Shown: positions 32,757 through 40,835 of the stretch, piece by piece
Numbering within the stretch: position 1 is the stretch's first letter
Layout of the letters: every line of letters starts with the position of its first letter
Assembly (NCBI GenBank): GCA_025449555.1
Contig: JANWJD010000206.1
Location: 1-42,323, forward strand
Direction: 5' to 3'
DNA from: Chloroflexota bacterium
GTDB lineage: Bacteria; Chloroflexota; UBA5177
DNA length: 42,323 nt
Program-made: the position numbers and the translations under genes
The notes under the pieces: generated by a model
Seen by the model: the letters and a program-made list of their open reading frames with translations, nothing else
What the model was told of the DNA's origin: nothing
Database searches by the model: none

Positions 32757-34012
32757 GCAAACGCGTCCTCATGATTCATTACACCCCGCCCGGGGTCGTG
32801 GGTGGGGTCGAACAGATCATGCAGCGCCATGAGTCCCTGTTCCAGGATCGAGGGCTCGACGTCGCAATCGTCGCTGGCCGTCCCTCTCAGCTCGATCTCG
32901 ACGTGCATGTCATTTCAGAGTTGGATGTGGCAACTCCGGCAAGCCTGGCTCTCGAGGCGGAGCTTGCGGCGGGAGTTGTTGGCCCCCGGTTTCACGCCTC
33001 GCGCGTGAACATCTTGCAGCGCCTTGGGCCCTTGGTCGAAACTGCCGACGCAGTGATCGTTCACAACGCGTTCACCTTTCATTTTTGCCAACCCTTGACC
33101 GCGGTGCTCTGGCAGCTCGCCGGTGCTGCACGGTCCACACGACCGTTCGTCGCGTGGACCCATGATATTTCATGGATCAATCCGCTCTATATTCCGTCCC
33201 TGCACGACGGGTATCCATGGGATCTCTTGCGCCTCCCGGCGCCGGGCGTCAACTACGTAACCGTTTCGCACGAACGCAAAGCCGAACTCCACGCATTGTG
33301 GGGTGAATCGTTGGATACCGTCACGGTAGTTCCGAATGGGGTCGAGGTGGCGCAACTCCTGCGCCTCTCGCCGGAGATGCGAGCGATAGTCGACCGGTAT
33401 AAGCTATTCGACCTGGATTTCCTCCTTCTGCTCCCGGTGCGAATTACTCGTCGAAAAAACATTGAAAAGGCGATCGATGTCGTACGCGTCCTGAAGGATC
33501 GCGGTCTCGCCGTGCTGCTCTTGGTGACAGGCCCCACCGCGCCTCATCACCCTCAACGCTCGCATGCCTATCTGGAGGAACTGAAATCGAAGCGGACGGC
33601 GCTCGGAGTGGACTCGGAAGTCGTCTTCCTGGCTGACGACCTTGGAAGCATGCCGACCGACCACGATATCGCCCAGCTTTATGCGCTGAGCGATTGTCTG
33701 ATTTTCCCCAGCGAATCAGAGGGCTTCGGGCTGCCCATTTTAGAGGCTGGGATTGCAGGAGTACCCGCCATCGTGTCCGATATCCCAATCTTCCACGAAG
33801 TCGGGCGGGATGACGCCTCGTATTTTCAGCTCGACGATACTCCGGAAGATGTCGCCGACATCGTGATTCGTGCTCTCGACACGCCGGAACGTCGTCTGCG
33901 CCGGCGAGTGCGCCACGAGTACCGTTGGGAAGCGATCGCCGATCGTCAGATCATGCCGCTGCTCCAGATCGAACCGTTGCGTTCGCACGAGCCGGCCGGC
34001 GTCCCGGCATGA
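32753..34012 (+). CDS. Glycosyltransferase, family 4 type (GT-B)
   Basis: 419 aa. The N-terminal GT-B domain has the glycine loop PPGVVGGVEQIM near residue 13. The C-terminal donor domain has VTVVPNGVEV, LLPVRITRRKNIEKAI near 227 and FPSESEGFGLPILEAGIAG near 322, the E-x7-E motif for nucleotide sugar binding. The acceptor is not predictable. Placement between a GDE-type glucosidase and a GpgS domain points to alpha-glucan, methylglucose-polysaccharide or mannosylglucosylglycerate synthesis (MggA-like role is a guess). ATG overlaps the upstream TGA; its own TGA overlaps the next ATG. Confidence 0.9.
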   Translation: MSKRVLMIHYTPPGVVGGVEQIMQRHESLFQDRGLDVAIVAGRPSQLDLDVHVISELDVATPASLALEAELAAGVVGPRFHASRVNILQRLGPLVETADAVIVHNAFTFHFCQPLTAVLWQLAGAARSTRPFVAWTHDISWINPLYIPSLHDGYPWDLLRLPAPGVNYVTVSHERKAELHALWGESLDTVTVVPNGVEVAQLLRLSPEMRAIVDRYKLFDLDFLLLLPVRITRRKNIEKAIDVVRVLKDRGLAVLLLVTGPTAPHHPQRSHAYLEELKSKRTALGVDSEVVFLADDLGSMPTDHDIAQLYALSDCLIFPSESEGFGLPILEAGIAGVPAIVSDIPIFHEVGRDDASYFQLDDTPEDVADIVIRALDTPERRLRRRVRHEYRWEAIADRQIMPLLQIEPLRSHEPAGVPA

Positions 34013-35862
34013 ACGTTCTCCCGCTCAATATCCTCCTTCCCGACCTGGCCTCCGTGTCGGAAAACATCGTCCCGTACGCCCGGTGTCTGCTTGATTCATT
34101 CGGGGGACAGGCGACACTGCTGAGCGTCGTCGAGGTGGCTGAAGATCGGTCGCTCAGTGAAGGCGCTCTCACTGCGCGGCGGCGGCGCGGACGCTTGATA
34201 AAACTGGCCGAGCGTCAAGGCGAAGCAGCATTTCGAGTCGAGGTACGCACGGCGCATTCGTACGGCGAGGCCGTTCGAGGTGCAGTCCTGGAGGACAACA
34301 CCAATTTCATGCTCCTGCCCTGGCGATCCTCGCGGCGGAGACTTAAGTGGTCCGCGCAACAAGGTCTCGTGGAGAATCCCCCGTGTGATCTCGCAGTCGT
34401 TAAACACACCGCCCAGCGCGACATTCGCACCGTGCTGGTGGCGGCGCGCGGAGGGCCGCACGCCAGACTTGCACTGCGCGTGGCAGAGGGTATCGCTGCG
34501 TCCACCGGGGCCGTCTTGACCCTGCTTCACATTAACCTTGTCCACTGGGATCAGGATCGGCGCACCCAGGAGGCCCGATTCTTCAGTGCTGTGGTGGACA
34601 GCGTGCAGTATGAAAAAGTTCAGCCCATGCAGGTCGAAGCCGAATCGGTTGAAGGCGTCCTCCTTGCGCAGGCGGCACAACACGACCTGGTCGTCATGGG
34701 AGCTGCCGGCCGCGACGACACCTCGCCCTATCTCTTCGGCCGCATTCCGACGACTGTCGCTCAGCGCGTGGACAGCTCGGTGATCGTGGTTAAAACGCAG
34801 GAGCCGGTGACAAGGCAGCTTTTTGGCGCCCCCGCCGGAGTTGCCCGTCCGGTAGCGGTCGGCATCTCCGACGTCGTCGATCGGTGGTTTGCTGAAAACA
34901 CGTTTCACAGTAGCGAGTTCAACAACCTCCCCTACCTGGTAGACCTGAAACGACGACAGGGGACGTCCATTAGCCTCGCACTTCCCACTCTGAACGAAGA
35001 GAAGACGGTCGGGAAGATCGTTTCCACCATCAAAAAGCAGCTCGTTGAGCGCTTTCCGCTGGTAGATGAGTTCATCGTCGTCGACAGCGGCTCTGAAGAC
35101 CGTACCGTGGAAATCGTCACGAACCTGGGGATACGTGTCGTCAACCACGCGGATATTCTTCCGCTGGAAGGGTCATATCGGGGCAAGGGAGAAGCGCTCT
35201 GGAAGAGTCTCCATGTCACCAGCGGCGACATCCTGGTGTGGGTCGATTCGGACATAACCGGCTTCAACCCTAAGTTCGTGTACGGACTCTTGGGTCCCTT
35301 GCTCACGCAGCCTCACCTCGGGTTTGTCAAAGGCTTTTATCGCAGGCCCTTGAACCTCGGCGGACAGATCTCGACGACCGGCGGCGGCCGGGTCACCGAG
35401 CTCACAGCTCGGCCCTTGATCAACCTGTTCTACCCGGAGCTTTCAGGCCTTGTGCAGCCGCTGGCCGGCGAAATGGCCGGACGTCGCCAGGTACTCGAGG
35501 CCGTCCCATACTTCACCGGGTACGGTGTCGAAACCGGCTTGCTGATCGACATCCTCGAGCGGTTCGGTCTCCGTTGCATCGCTCAGACGGATCTCGAGGT
35601 TCGCGTTCATCGCAATCAGACGCTTCTGTCGCTCAGCAAAATGGCATTCGCCATCGTGCAGGTGGTGGTCAAGCGATTGGGTGAGTCCAAACGCCTCGAG
35701 CTACTGGAGGATGTCAACTCCACCATGAAGTTGATTCACTATGGGCCGTCGGAGCTTTTCCTCGAGGTGCAAGAGGTACGCGAAAATGAGCGTCCACCCA
35801 TGGACACCGTATCGGACTACCGGCGTAGCCGTGAGCGGGATGTGGTGATGAATCGTACCTGA
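34009..35862 (+). CDS. gpgS: Double universal-stress-protein domain fused to glucosyl-3-phosphoglycerate synthase
   Basis: 617 aa. Residues 5-132 and 138-262 are two UspA-like domains; the second keeps part of the nucleotide-binding motif (VVMGAAGRDD, then FGRIPT). Residues about 300-600 are a GT81 GpgS domain: ISLALPTLNEEKTVG, DEFIVVDSGSEDRT, RGKGEALWKSL, WVDSD (metal-binding DxD at 413-415), FYRRPL, GGGRVTELTARPLIN and QPLAGEMAGRR, then GYGVETGLLIDIL. GpgS transfers glucose from NDP-glucose to 3-phosphoglycerate, the first step to glucosylglycerate and methylglucose lipopolysaccharide. No GpgP phosphatase is in the window. The ATG at 34009 overlaps the GT4 stop. Confidence 0.93.
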   Translation: MNVLPLNILLPDLASVSENIVPYARCLLDSFGGQATLLSVVEVAEDRSLSEGALTARRRRGRLIKLAERQGEAAFRVEVRTAHSYGEAVRGAVLEDNTNFMLLPWRSSRRRLKWSAQQGLVENPPCDLAVVKHTAQRDIRTVLVAARGGPHARLALRVAEGIAASTGAVLTLLHINLVHWDQDRRTQEARFFSAVVDSVQYEKVQPMQVEAESVEGVLLAQAAQHDLVVMGAAGRDDTSPYLFGRIPTTVAQRVDSSVIVVKTQEPVTRQLFGAPAGVARPVAVGISDVVDRWFAENTFHSSEFNNLPYLVDLKRRQGTSISLALPTLNEEKTVGKIVSTIKKQLVERFPLVDEFIVVDSGSEDRTVEIVTNLGIRVVNHADILPLEGSYRGKGEALWKSLHVTSGDILVWVDSDITGFNPKFVYGLLGPLLTQPHLGFVKGFYRRPLNLGGQISTTGGGRVTELTARPLINLFYPELSGLVQPLAGEMAGRRQVLEAVPYFTGYGVETGLLIDILERFGLRCIAQTDLEVRVHRNQTLLSLSKMAFAIVQVVVKRLGESKRLELLEDVNSTMKLIHYGPSELFLEVQEVRENERPPMDTVSDYRRSRERDVVMNRT

Positions 35863-36063
35863 GCCGAATCCGGCCAATTTGAAGGCGATGATCAGGATCG
35901 CGAATGCCCCCACAATGATCACCGTGCGGACCGCCATGGCGCATCCCATGCCGGCAGTCGCCGCTGCTATATCGAGGCATCCGACGCGTTCGTCACCCTC
36001 TGTGTCACCGTCTGTGTCACGTTGTGGGGGATGTGCGGGTGCGTCCACGTATCCGGCTCGCGC
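35863..36063. other. Intergenic gap between gpgS and the ferredoxin gene, with a short tandem repeat
   Basis: The two genes converge here. About two and a half copies of a CTGTGTCACCGT-like 12-mer lie at 35998-36023. No clear terminator with a T-run is seen on either strand. A minus-strand ORF with a hydrophobic stretch crosses it (see rejected list). Confidence 0.4.
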
Positions 36064-36411
36064 TTAGTCGCCATCAGGCGAAAATCGTGAGGGAGCGGGC
36101 TTCGGCACCCGCACGCCGGCCGGTCCGCAGATGGTCGTCTGACAGGCCAGGCGCAACTTCCCGACTTCCGATCCAAGCCGTTCTCGCTCGAGCATGGTTA
36201 CCCGGGACAACCCATCCGCGCCCGACACAACCTCCACCCTGCACGACGTGCAGAACCCGCGTCCGCCGCAAATGTGTCTGTGGTCGATCCCCGCGTCCAG
36301 AATTGCATCGAGCAAGCGTTGACCGAGCGCGGCCTCGATCGCTTGTGAACCGTACTCAATCGTGATAGCCTGCGCACCCGTGTGGCGCTGAGTTGGAACC
36401 CCGTCACGCAT
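36064..36411 (-). CDS. 2Fe-2S ferredoxin-like protein
   Basis: About 115 aa. The [2Fe-2S] motif is C-x5-C-x2-C (CGGRGFCTSC) near residues 47-56, with the fourth Cys in RLACQT near 90, as in plant/adrenodoxin-like ferredoxins. It carries electrons; the partner is not shown by context. ATG 36411 is chosen (GGGA 8 nt upstream); the track ORF at 36495 adds 28 unlikely residues. It is downstream of the CCA-adding enzyme gene... on the same strand but separated by a 253-nt gap with no gene, so co-transcription is uncertain. Confidence 0.85.
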   Translation of the reverse strand: MRDGVPTQRHTGAQAITIEYGSQAIEAALGQRLLDAILDAGIDHRHICGGRGFCTSCRVEVVSGADGLSRVTMLERERLGSEVGKLRLACQTTICGPAGVRVPKPAPSRFSPDGD

Positions 36412-36664
36412 GAATATTCCCTTGCCGTCCTCGACGGAGTTTCGATATGGCCGGCCCGCGAAGCAGTGGCCGGCTGCTCGATCGCCCCGCACCACGGCGG
36501 CGAGACATTGCTCCGTGGCCGCGCCCTCCAGCCCAATTGCACATGAATGATTCCTCGGGAACCCACTCCCAGCTGTCGATGCCCACTATCCCGCCGGATC
36601 TTGCACCGCGGCCGAAGACCCCAGCAGTGAGTGTGTCAACGCTTCAATCCTGGACAGCATTCTA

Positions 36665-38074
36665 TCAAGCTTCCTCCAGCACTCGGTCCGCGATGGTCCA
36701 GGCGGATTCGGCATCATCGTGCTCCAGAGTTCCATCCAGCACTGCCTCCAGCAATCGATCCTTAACCATTTGGATCCATGGCCCGGGTGGTCGCGAGTAG
36801 TGCATCATCAAATCGTCGCCGGAAAGCGGGCTCTTCATGGACCGGATTTGCTCTGAGCCCAGCGCACGTAGACGGTGCTCCAGCTCGTCGAACCTTCGGC
36901 TGTTAACCGATGTTCCATCGTGCGAATGCCCTGCCGCGTCCGCCCTCGCCAGCTCGACGGCAATGTCCATATCGCCCCCGAGTCGCAGGCAAAGCCGGCG
37001 CACCGCGCCGTCGGACCAGTCGGGTGAGAAAGCGTGCAGTTGCATGTGCGTCTCGACTAACTTCGCAACAGTCTCAACCACTGTGCCCGGGTAACGCAGA
37101 CCTGTTAACGTCTGGCGGGCAATCTCGGCGCCTCGTGTCTCATGGTGGAAAAACCGTGTTCTGCCGTCCGGCTCGTTGGTGCGCGTGGCGGGTTTGGCAA
37201 TGTCGTGGAGCAATGCTGCCCAACGCACTTCCAGTTTTGGCTGGACGGCCGCCAGAACCCGCATGGTGTGATCCCACAATGAAAGTGGGTGGTTCGGACC
37301 GTGGTCGGACATCCGCGTCAACTCGTGGAGTTCGGGAACCGAGTGCTCGAACAGATTGAAGTCGCGCAGCATGGTGAGCGCGGCCCCGGCATATTCGCTC
37401 TCCAGCAACCTTGTATATTCGTCTCGAACGCGTTCCCGAGAGATGCACGCGAGCTCCGGGCCGATGACATGCATGGCGGTTGCCGTGGACGTCTCGATCC
37501 GCAACTGAAGGCGCGCCGCGAACCGGACTCCCCGCAACAGTCGCAGCGGGTCTTCGCGGTATCGGGCCTCCGGATCTCCGACCGCCCGTAGGACTCGGTT
37601 TGCCAGGTCGTCCGCTCCATGAAACGGATCGATCAATCGCTCCGAGAGCGGATCGAACGCCATTGCATTGATCGAAAAGTCGCGGCGTGATAAGTCCTGG
37701 TGGATGGTTCGGCCGAACTCCACGGCCGGTTTCCGAGAACCGTGCTCATACACCTCGCGCGACCGGAAAGTCGTTACCTCAATCGTGTATCCGTGCACCC
37801 GCGTGCCGATGGTCCCGAACTTCTCGCCGAGCCGGTAGGGTGGGTGCCCCGCAAACTCTTCCAGCAGTTCGGCGGTTTGCGGCGGGGTCGCCGGCGTGGC
37901 GAAATCGAGTTCGAGGCTCGCGATACCGAGTAACCGGTCGCGCACCGCGCCGCCCACCAGGTACAGGTCGAGTCCACGATCTCTGAAAAAGAACGTCATG
38001 CGCTGCGAAAGTTCCAATTCGGACGCGAGATCTTGATCGGATCGGGGCTCTATGGATGCGGAGCTGGAAGACAT
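36665..38074 (-). CDS. cca: CCA-adding tRNA nucleotidyltransferase with HD domain
   Basis: Adds or repairs the 3' CCA of tRNAs. About 469 aa. Class II nucleotidyltransferase head: LYLVGGAVRDRLLG near 37-50 and LELDFATPATP (the DxD position reads E-L-D). RDFSINAMAFDP is near 140, then RNA-binding repeats (EDPLRLLRGVRFAARL). An HD domain follows with WAALLHDIAKPATR near 264. The HD type usually belongs to bacterial CCA enzymes with phosphohydrolase activity. ATG 38074 is chosen with GAGAG upstream; the track start is GTG 38116. Divergent from nrdR across about 190 nt. Confidence 0.92.
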   Translation of the reverse strand: MSSSSASIEPRSDQDLASELELSQRMTFFFRDRGLDLYLVGGAVRDRLLGIASLELDFATPATPPQTAELLEEFAGHPPYRLGEKFGTIGTRVHGYTIEVTTFRSREVYEHGSRKPAVEFGRTIHQDLSRRDFSINAMAFDPLSERLIDPFHGADDLANRVLRAVGDPEARYREDPLRLLRGVRFAARLQLRIETSTATAMHVIGPELACISRERVRDEYTRLLESEYAGAALTMLRDFNLFEHSVPELHELTRMSDHGPNHPLSLWDHTMRVLAAVQPKLEVRWAALLHDIAKPATRTNEPDGRTRFFHHETRGAEIARQTLTGLRYPGTVVETVAKLVETHMQLHAFSPDWSDGAVRRLCLRLGGDMDIAVELARADAAGHSHDGTSVNSRRFDELEHRLRALGSEQIRSMKSPLSGDDLMMHYSRPPGPWIQMVKDRLLEAVLDGTLEHDDAESAWTIADRVLEEA

Positions 38075-38263
38075 GGACACTCTCGGGATGTCGGCTTTTC
38101 GGTCGTGTCGCCGCACCGCCCTGCACTTCCATTGGCTAAGTCGGAAGCGGTGAATGTCGGCGTGATTCGGTTCAAAAATGGTCGTCGTCCAACGGGGGTA
38201 TTCAGGTACAATTTAAGGCATTTACATAAGTCGTCGGAACGAGGCTCAGGGTGAGGGAGCGCA

Positions 38264-38740
38264 ATGAAGTGCCCGTTTTGCGGTCACAACGACTCGCGGG
38301 TGGTGGACTCACGGGATATCGAAGCCGGAGAGAGCATCCGGCGGCGGCGCGAGTGTCCAGCATGTGGACAGCGCTTCAGCACTTACGAACGCGTGGCGCT
38401 GAGCTTGCAGGTGGTGAAACGGGACGGCAGGCGCGAGGAGTTCGATCGGCAAAAGCTGGTCAAGAATATGTGGAAGGCCTGCGAAAAACGCGATCTTCCA
38501 GTGGACGCGATCGAAGCAATCGCGCGCAATATCGAACACCGCATCCACCGGTTGGGCACGCCCGAAGTGCCCAGTACAGTGGTAGGGGAATACGCCATGG
38601 ACGCGCTGCGGGAGATCGATGAGATTGCCTACATCCGGTTCGCCAGTGTCTACAAATCGTTCGCGGATCTGGATGATATGCGCCTCGAGATGGAGAAGCT
38701 TCTGACTCCGCCGACGGTAGAACACGAGCAGGTCAGCTAA
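38264..38740 (+). CDS. nrdR: Transcriptional repressor NrdR
   Basis: 158 aa. An N-terminal zinc ribbon (MKCPFCGHNDSRVVDSR then CPACGQRFSTYER) is followed by an ATP-cone domain (VVKRDGRREEFDRQKL...). NrdR binds dATP/ATP and represses ribonucleotide reductase genes; no nrd gene is in the window. GAGGGAG lies close upstream of the ATG. A TACAAT at 38207-38212 may be its -10, without a clear -35. I looked for NrdR boxes upstream and saw none convincing. Confidence 0.96.
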   Translation: MKCPFCGHNDSRVVDSRDIEAGESIRRRRECPACGQRFSTYERVALSLQVVKRDGRREEFDRQKLVKNMWKACEKRDLPVDAIEAIARNIEHRIHRLGTPEVPSTVVGEYAMDALREIDEIAYIRFASVYKSFADLDDMRLEMEKLLTPPTVEHEQVS

Positions 38741-38746
38741 GTCGGC

Positions 38747-39565
38747 GTGTCGGACCTAGAAGTGCAGGCCGAGCTCGACCTGCTGCGATACGATCTGTTC
38801 GCCGGCATTCGCCACGGCATAAGCACCCGCCACGGTGGCATAAGCGATCCACCCTATGACTCCCTGAACCTCGGCTTCTCGACTCTCGATGACGAAGAGT
38901 GTGTAGCCGAGAACCGGTCTAACTTTGCGCGGGCTCTGGGGATTACTTCCGTGGAACTGACCACGGCACATCTGACCCACGGCAGCGATGTTGCCGTGTT
39001 CGATGCCACCACCCCGGATGACTGGCCGAGAGCCTGGCATCCGGTGCGTGCCGGTTCCCGGCGTTTCACCTGGGTTTTTGAAGCAGACGCGGTCATCAGC
39101 AACGTCACCGGGCTCACCTTCTTGCTTACCGCTGCCGATTGCACGCCGATTTTCTTCCTGGATCGGTTGCGCGGAGTGGTCGGAGCGGCACATGCGGGAT
39201 GGCGTGGCACGGCCCGCGGGATCGCCGGCCATGTCGTCCGGCACATGACCCGCTCCTTTGGGACCTACCCCGCGGACTTGGTTGCAGGCATCGGCCCGTC
39301 GATGGGGCCCTGCTGCTATACGGTGGGACGCGAGGTGGTAGACGCGTTCGAGACCTTCGGTACACGTCCCGCGTTGGTTGCAAATGGTGATTCCGTTCGC
39401 CTGGACTTATGGGAATCGAATCGCGTGCAACTACAAGCCGCCGGCGTGCCTTCCGACTCGATCGAAACCATGGGGCTCTGCACCGGCTGCCACGTGTCGG
39501 ATTTCTTCTCACATCGAGCCGAGCAGGGCCGAACCGGACGCATGGCTGGCGCCATCGGACTGTAA
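38747..39565 (+). CDS. pgeF: YfiH/PgeF-family multi-copper-like purine nucleoside phosphorylase
   Basis: 272 aa, family formerly called laccase-domain or polyphenol oxidase. Family members are reported to act on purine nucleosides and, in E. coli, to edit peptidoglycan precursors. Motifs are ISTRHGGISDPPYDSLNLG, LLTAADCTPIFFLD (metal Cys), AAHAGWRGTARGI (metal His) and GIGPSMGPCCYTVG. GTG start at 38747, 6 nt after the nrdR stop. The TAA overlaps yggS by one base (TAATG). The pgeF-yggS-yggT order is widely conserved. Confidence 0.92.
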   Translation: MSDLEVQAELDLLRYDLFAGIRHGISTRHGGISDPPYDSLNLGFSTLDDEECVAENRSNFARALGITSVELTTAHLTHGSDVAVFDATTPDDWPRAWHPVRAGSRRFTWVFEADAVISNVTGLTFLLTAADCTPIFFLDRLRGVVGAAHAGWRGTARGIAGHVVRHMTRSFGTYPADLVAGIGPSMGPCCYTVGREVVDAFETFGTRPALVANGDSVRLDLWESNRVQLQAAGVPSDSIETMGLCTGCHVSDFFSHRAEQGRTGRMAGAIGL

Positions 39566-40281
39566 TGGATCTGGAAGACGTCAAAACACGTCTCGACGAG
39601 ATTCGGACAAGCTTGAAGGAGATCTCCGACCACGCTGGGCGAAACGACCAGGTCACGCTCGTCGCTGTTTCAAAGACCGTCGATGTGGCAAGACTATGCG
39701 CGGCCATCGACGCCGGGCAGCGAATATTTGGAGAGAACCGGGTCCAGGAAGCGGTAGCGAAAATGGATTCGCTCCCCGAACGAGCTCCGATCGTAGCCTG
39801 GCACCTGCTCGGCCATGTGCAGACCAACAAAGTCAAGACAGTAGTTGGGCGATTCGCCTGCGTTCAATCGGTCGATAGTTTCCGACTCGCGAGTGAGCTG
39901 AATCGGCGATCTCAGGATGCGGGGGTCCGTCTTTCCGTGCTCCTGGAGGTCAATGTTGCGGCAGAAGCAACCAAATCTGGCTTCGAACCCGATGCACTGC
40001 GGCGCGAGGTAGGGGCGATTTTCGACCTGAGTGCGTTGCATGTGCAGGGCTTGATGACAAGTGCTCCCCTCGCATCCGACGCCGAGGACGTTCGCCGGGT
40101 TTTCCGTACTTTGCGAGAACTCAGGGACGGAATCCGGGATGATCACGCGGTAGAGGGGTTTGTTCACCTGTCCATGGGGATGACCAACGACTACCGGGTG
40201 GCTGTCGAGGAAGGCGCTACAATAGTGCGCATTGGACGAGCGCTGTTTGGTGACAGGCCGACCGCTCCAAAAGTGAGATAA
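39565..40281 (+). CDS. yggS: YggS-family PLP homeostasis protein
   Basis: About 238 aa single-domain PLP protein (PLPBP) that manages free PLP. The PLP lysine lies in LVAVSKTVDV near 35. IFGENRVQEAVAKM, WHLLGHVQTNKVK, LLEVNVAAEATKSGF and LSMGMTNDYRVAVEEG follow, with VRIGRALFG binding phosphate. The upstream extension in the track lies inside pgeF; ATG 39565 gives the TAATG overlap. yggT follows 2 nt after the stop. Confidence 0.95.
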   Translation: MDLEDVKTRLDEIRTSLKEISDHAGRNDQVTLVAVSKTVDVARLCAAIDAGQRIFGENRVQEAVAKMDSLPERAPIVAWHLLGHVQTNKVKTVVGRFACVQSVDSFRLASELNRRSQDAGVRLSVLLEVNVAAEATKSGFEPDALRREVGAIFDLSALHVQGLMTSAPLASDAEDVRRVFRTLRELRDGIRDDHAVEGFVHLSMGMTNDYRVAVEEGATIVRIGRALFGDRPTAPKVR

Positions 40282-40283
40282 AC

Positions 40284-40550
40284 GTGATCAGCACGATCAT
40301 CACATTCATCCATATACTCGCCACTGTGCTGTTGATTGCGATCATTATTCGGGCCTTGATGAGCTGGATTATGCCGCAGGATGGAAGCGGCCTGACCCGT
40401 GTGCTCTTGGACATCACAGAGCCAATTTTGGCGCCCATTCGGCGGGTACTCCCGCCGGTGGCGGGCATCGACTTCTCGCCCATTCTGGCGATGATTCTGG
40501 TGCAACTCGTCAGCCAGCTCGTTACTCAATTGCTCGCATCGTCGGCTTAG
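40284..40550 (+). CDS. yggT: YggT family membrane protein
   Basis: 88 aa with two hydrophobic helices (IITFIHILATVLLIAIIIRA and FSPILAMILVQLVSQLV) flanking LTRVLLDITEPILAPIRRVLPP, the YGGT family signature. Related proteins are linked to envelope, osmotic shock and cell-division clusters. GTG start 2 nt after yggS. No strong ribosome site, so translation is likely coupled. Confidence 0.9.
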   Translation: MISTIITFIHILATVLLIAIIIRALMSWIMPQDGSGLTRVLLDITEPILAPIRRVLPPVAGIDFSPILAMILVQLVSQLVTQLLASSA

Positions 40551-40559
40551 CGCCGGGTT

Positions 40560-40835
40560 GTGGCTCGCCTCCATCTCGTCGTTTCACCCGGAGCCAGGCG
40601 AAATGAACTGGAGTGGCAGCCGGACGGGGTGCTTCGAGCCCATGTGACTGCGCCCGCCGCGGAGGGGAAGGCCAACCGTGCGCTCCTCATACTTCTTGCT
40701 CAGCGTTTCCACGTTCCCAAATCATCTGTCTCAATTACGCGCGGCGCGGCGTCTCGACATAAAGTCGTAGAGGTGGCTGGTCTACCGGACGACGAACTCC
40801 TCGCCAGACTGAAACACATGGAGAGAGAATATTGA
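40560..40835 (+). CDS. DUF167/YggU family protein
   Basis: 91 aa. DUF167 signature: SPGARRNELEWQPDG, RAHVTAPAAEGKANRALL and SITRGAASRHKVVEVAG. The function is unknown; the family often follows yggT, as here. GTG start at 40560. The TGA overlaps the hisS TTG start (TTGA). Confidence 0.9.
   Translation: MARLHLVVSPGARRNELEWQPDGVLRAHVTAPAAEGKANRALLILLAQRFHVPKSSVSITRGAASRHKVVEVAGLPDDELLARLKHMEREY

Noticed and set aside
34096-35148. 350-aa minus-strand ORF antisense to the Usp-GpgS gene
   Set aside because: It mirrors a gene with clear domain motifs and has no recognisable domain of its own.
35701-36048. 115-aa minus-strand ORF with a hydrophobic helix (VIIVGAFAILIIAFKLAGFG)
   Set aside because: The helix is plausible and partly lies in a gap, but the ORF overlaps gpgS by about 160 nt, has no good ribosome site and resembles no family. 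It could be revisited if conserved.
38150-38263. NrdR boxes in the nrdR upstream region
   Set aside because: No pair of ACACWATATW-like sites was seen; the AT-rich stretch fits a promoter better.
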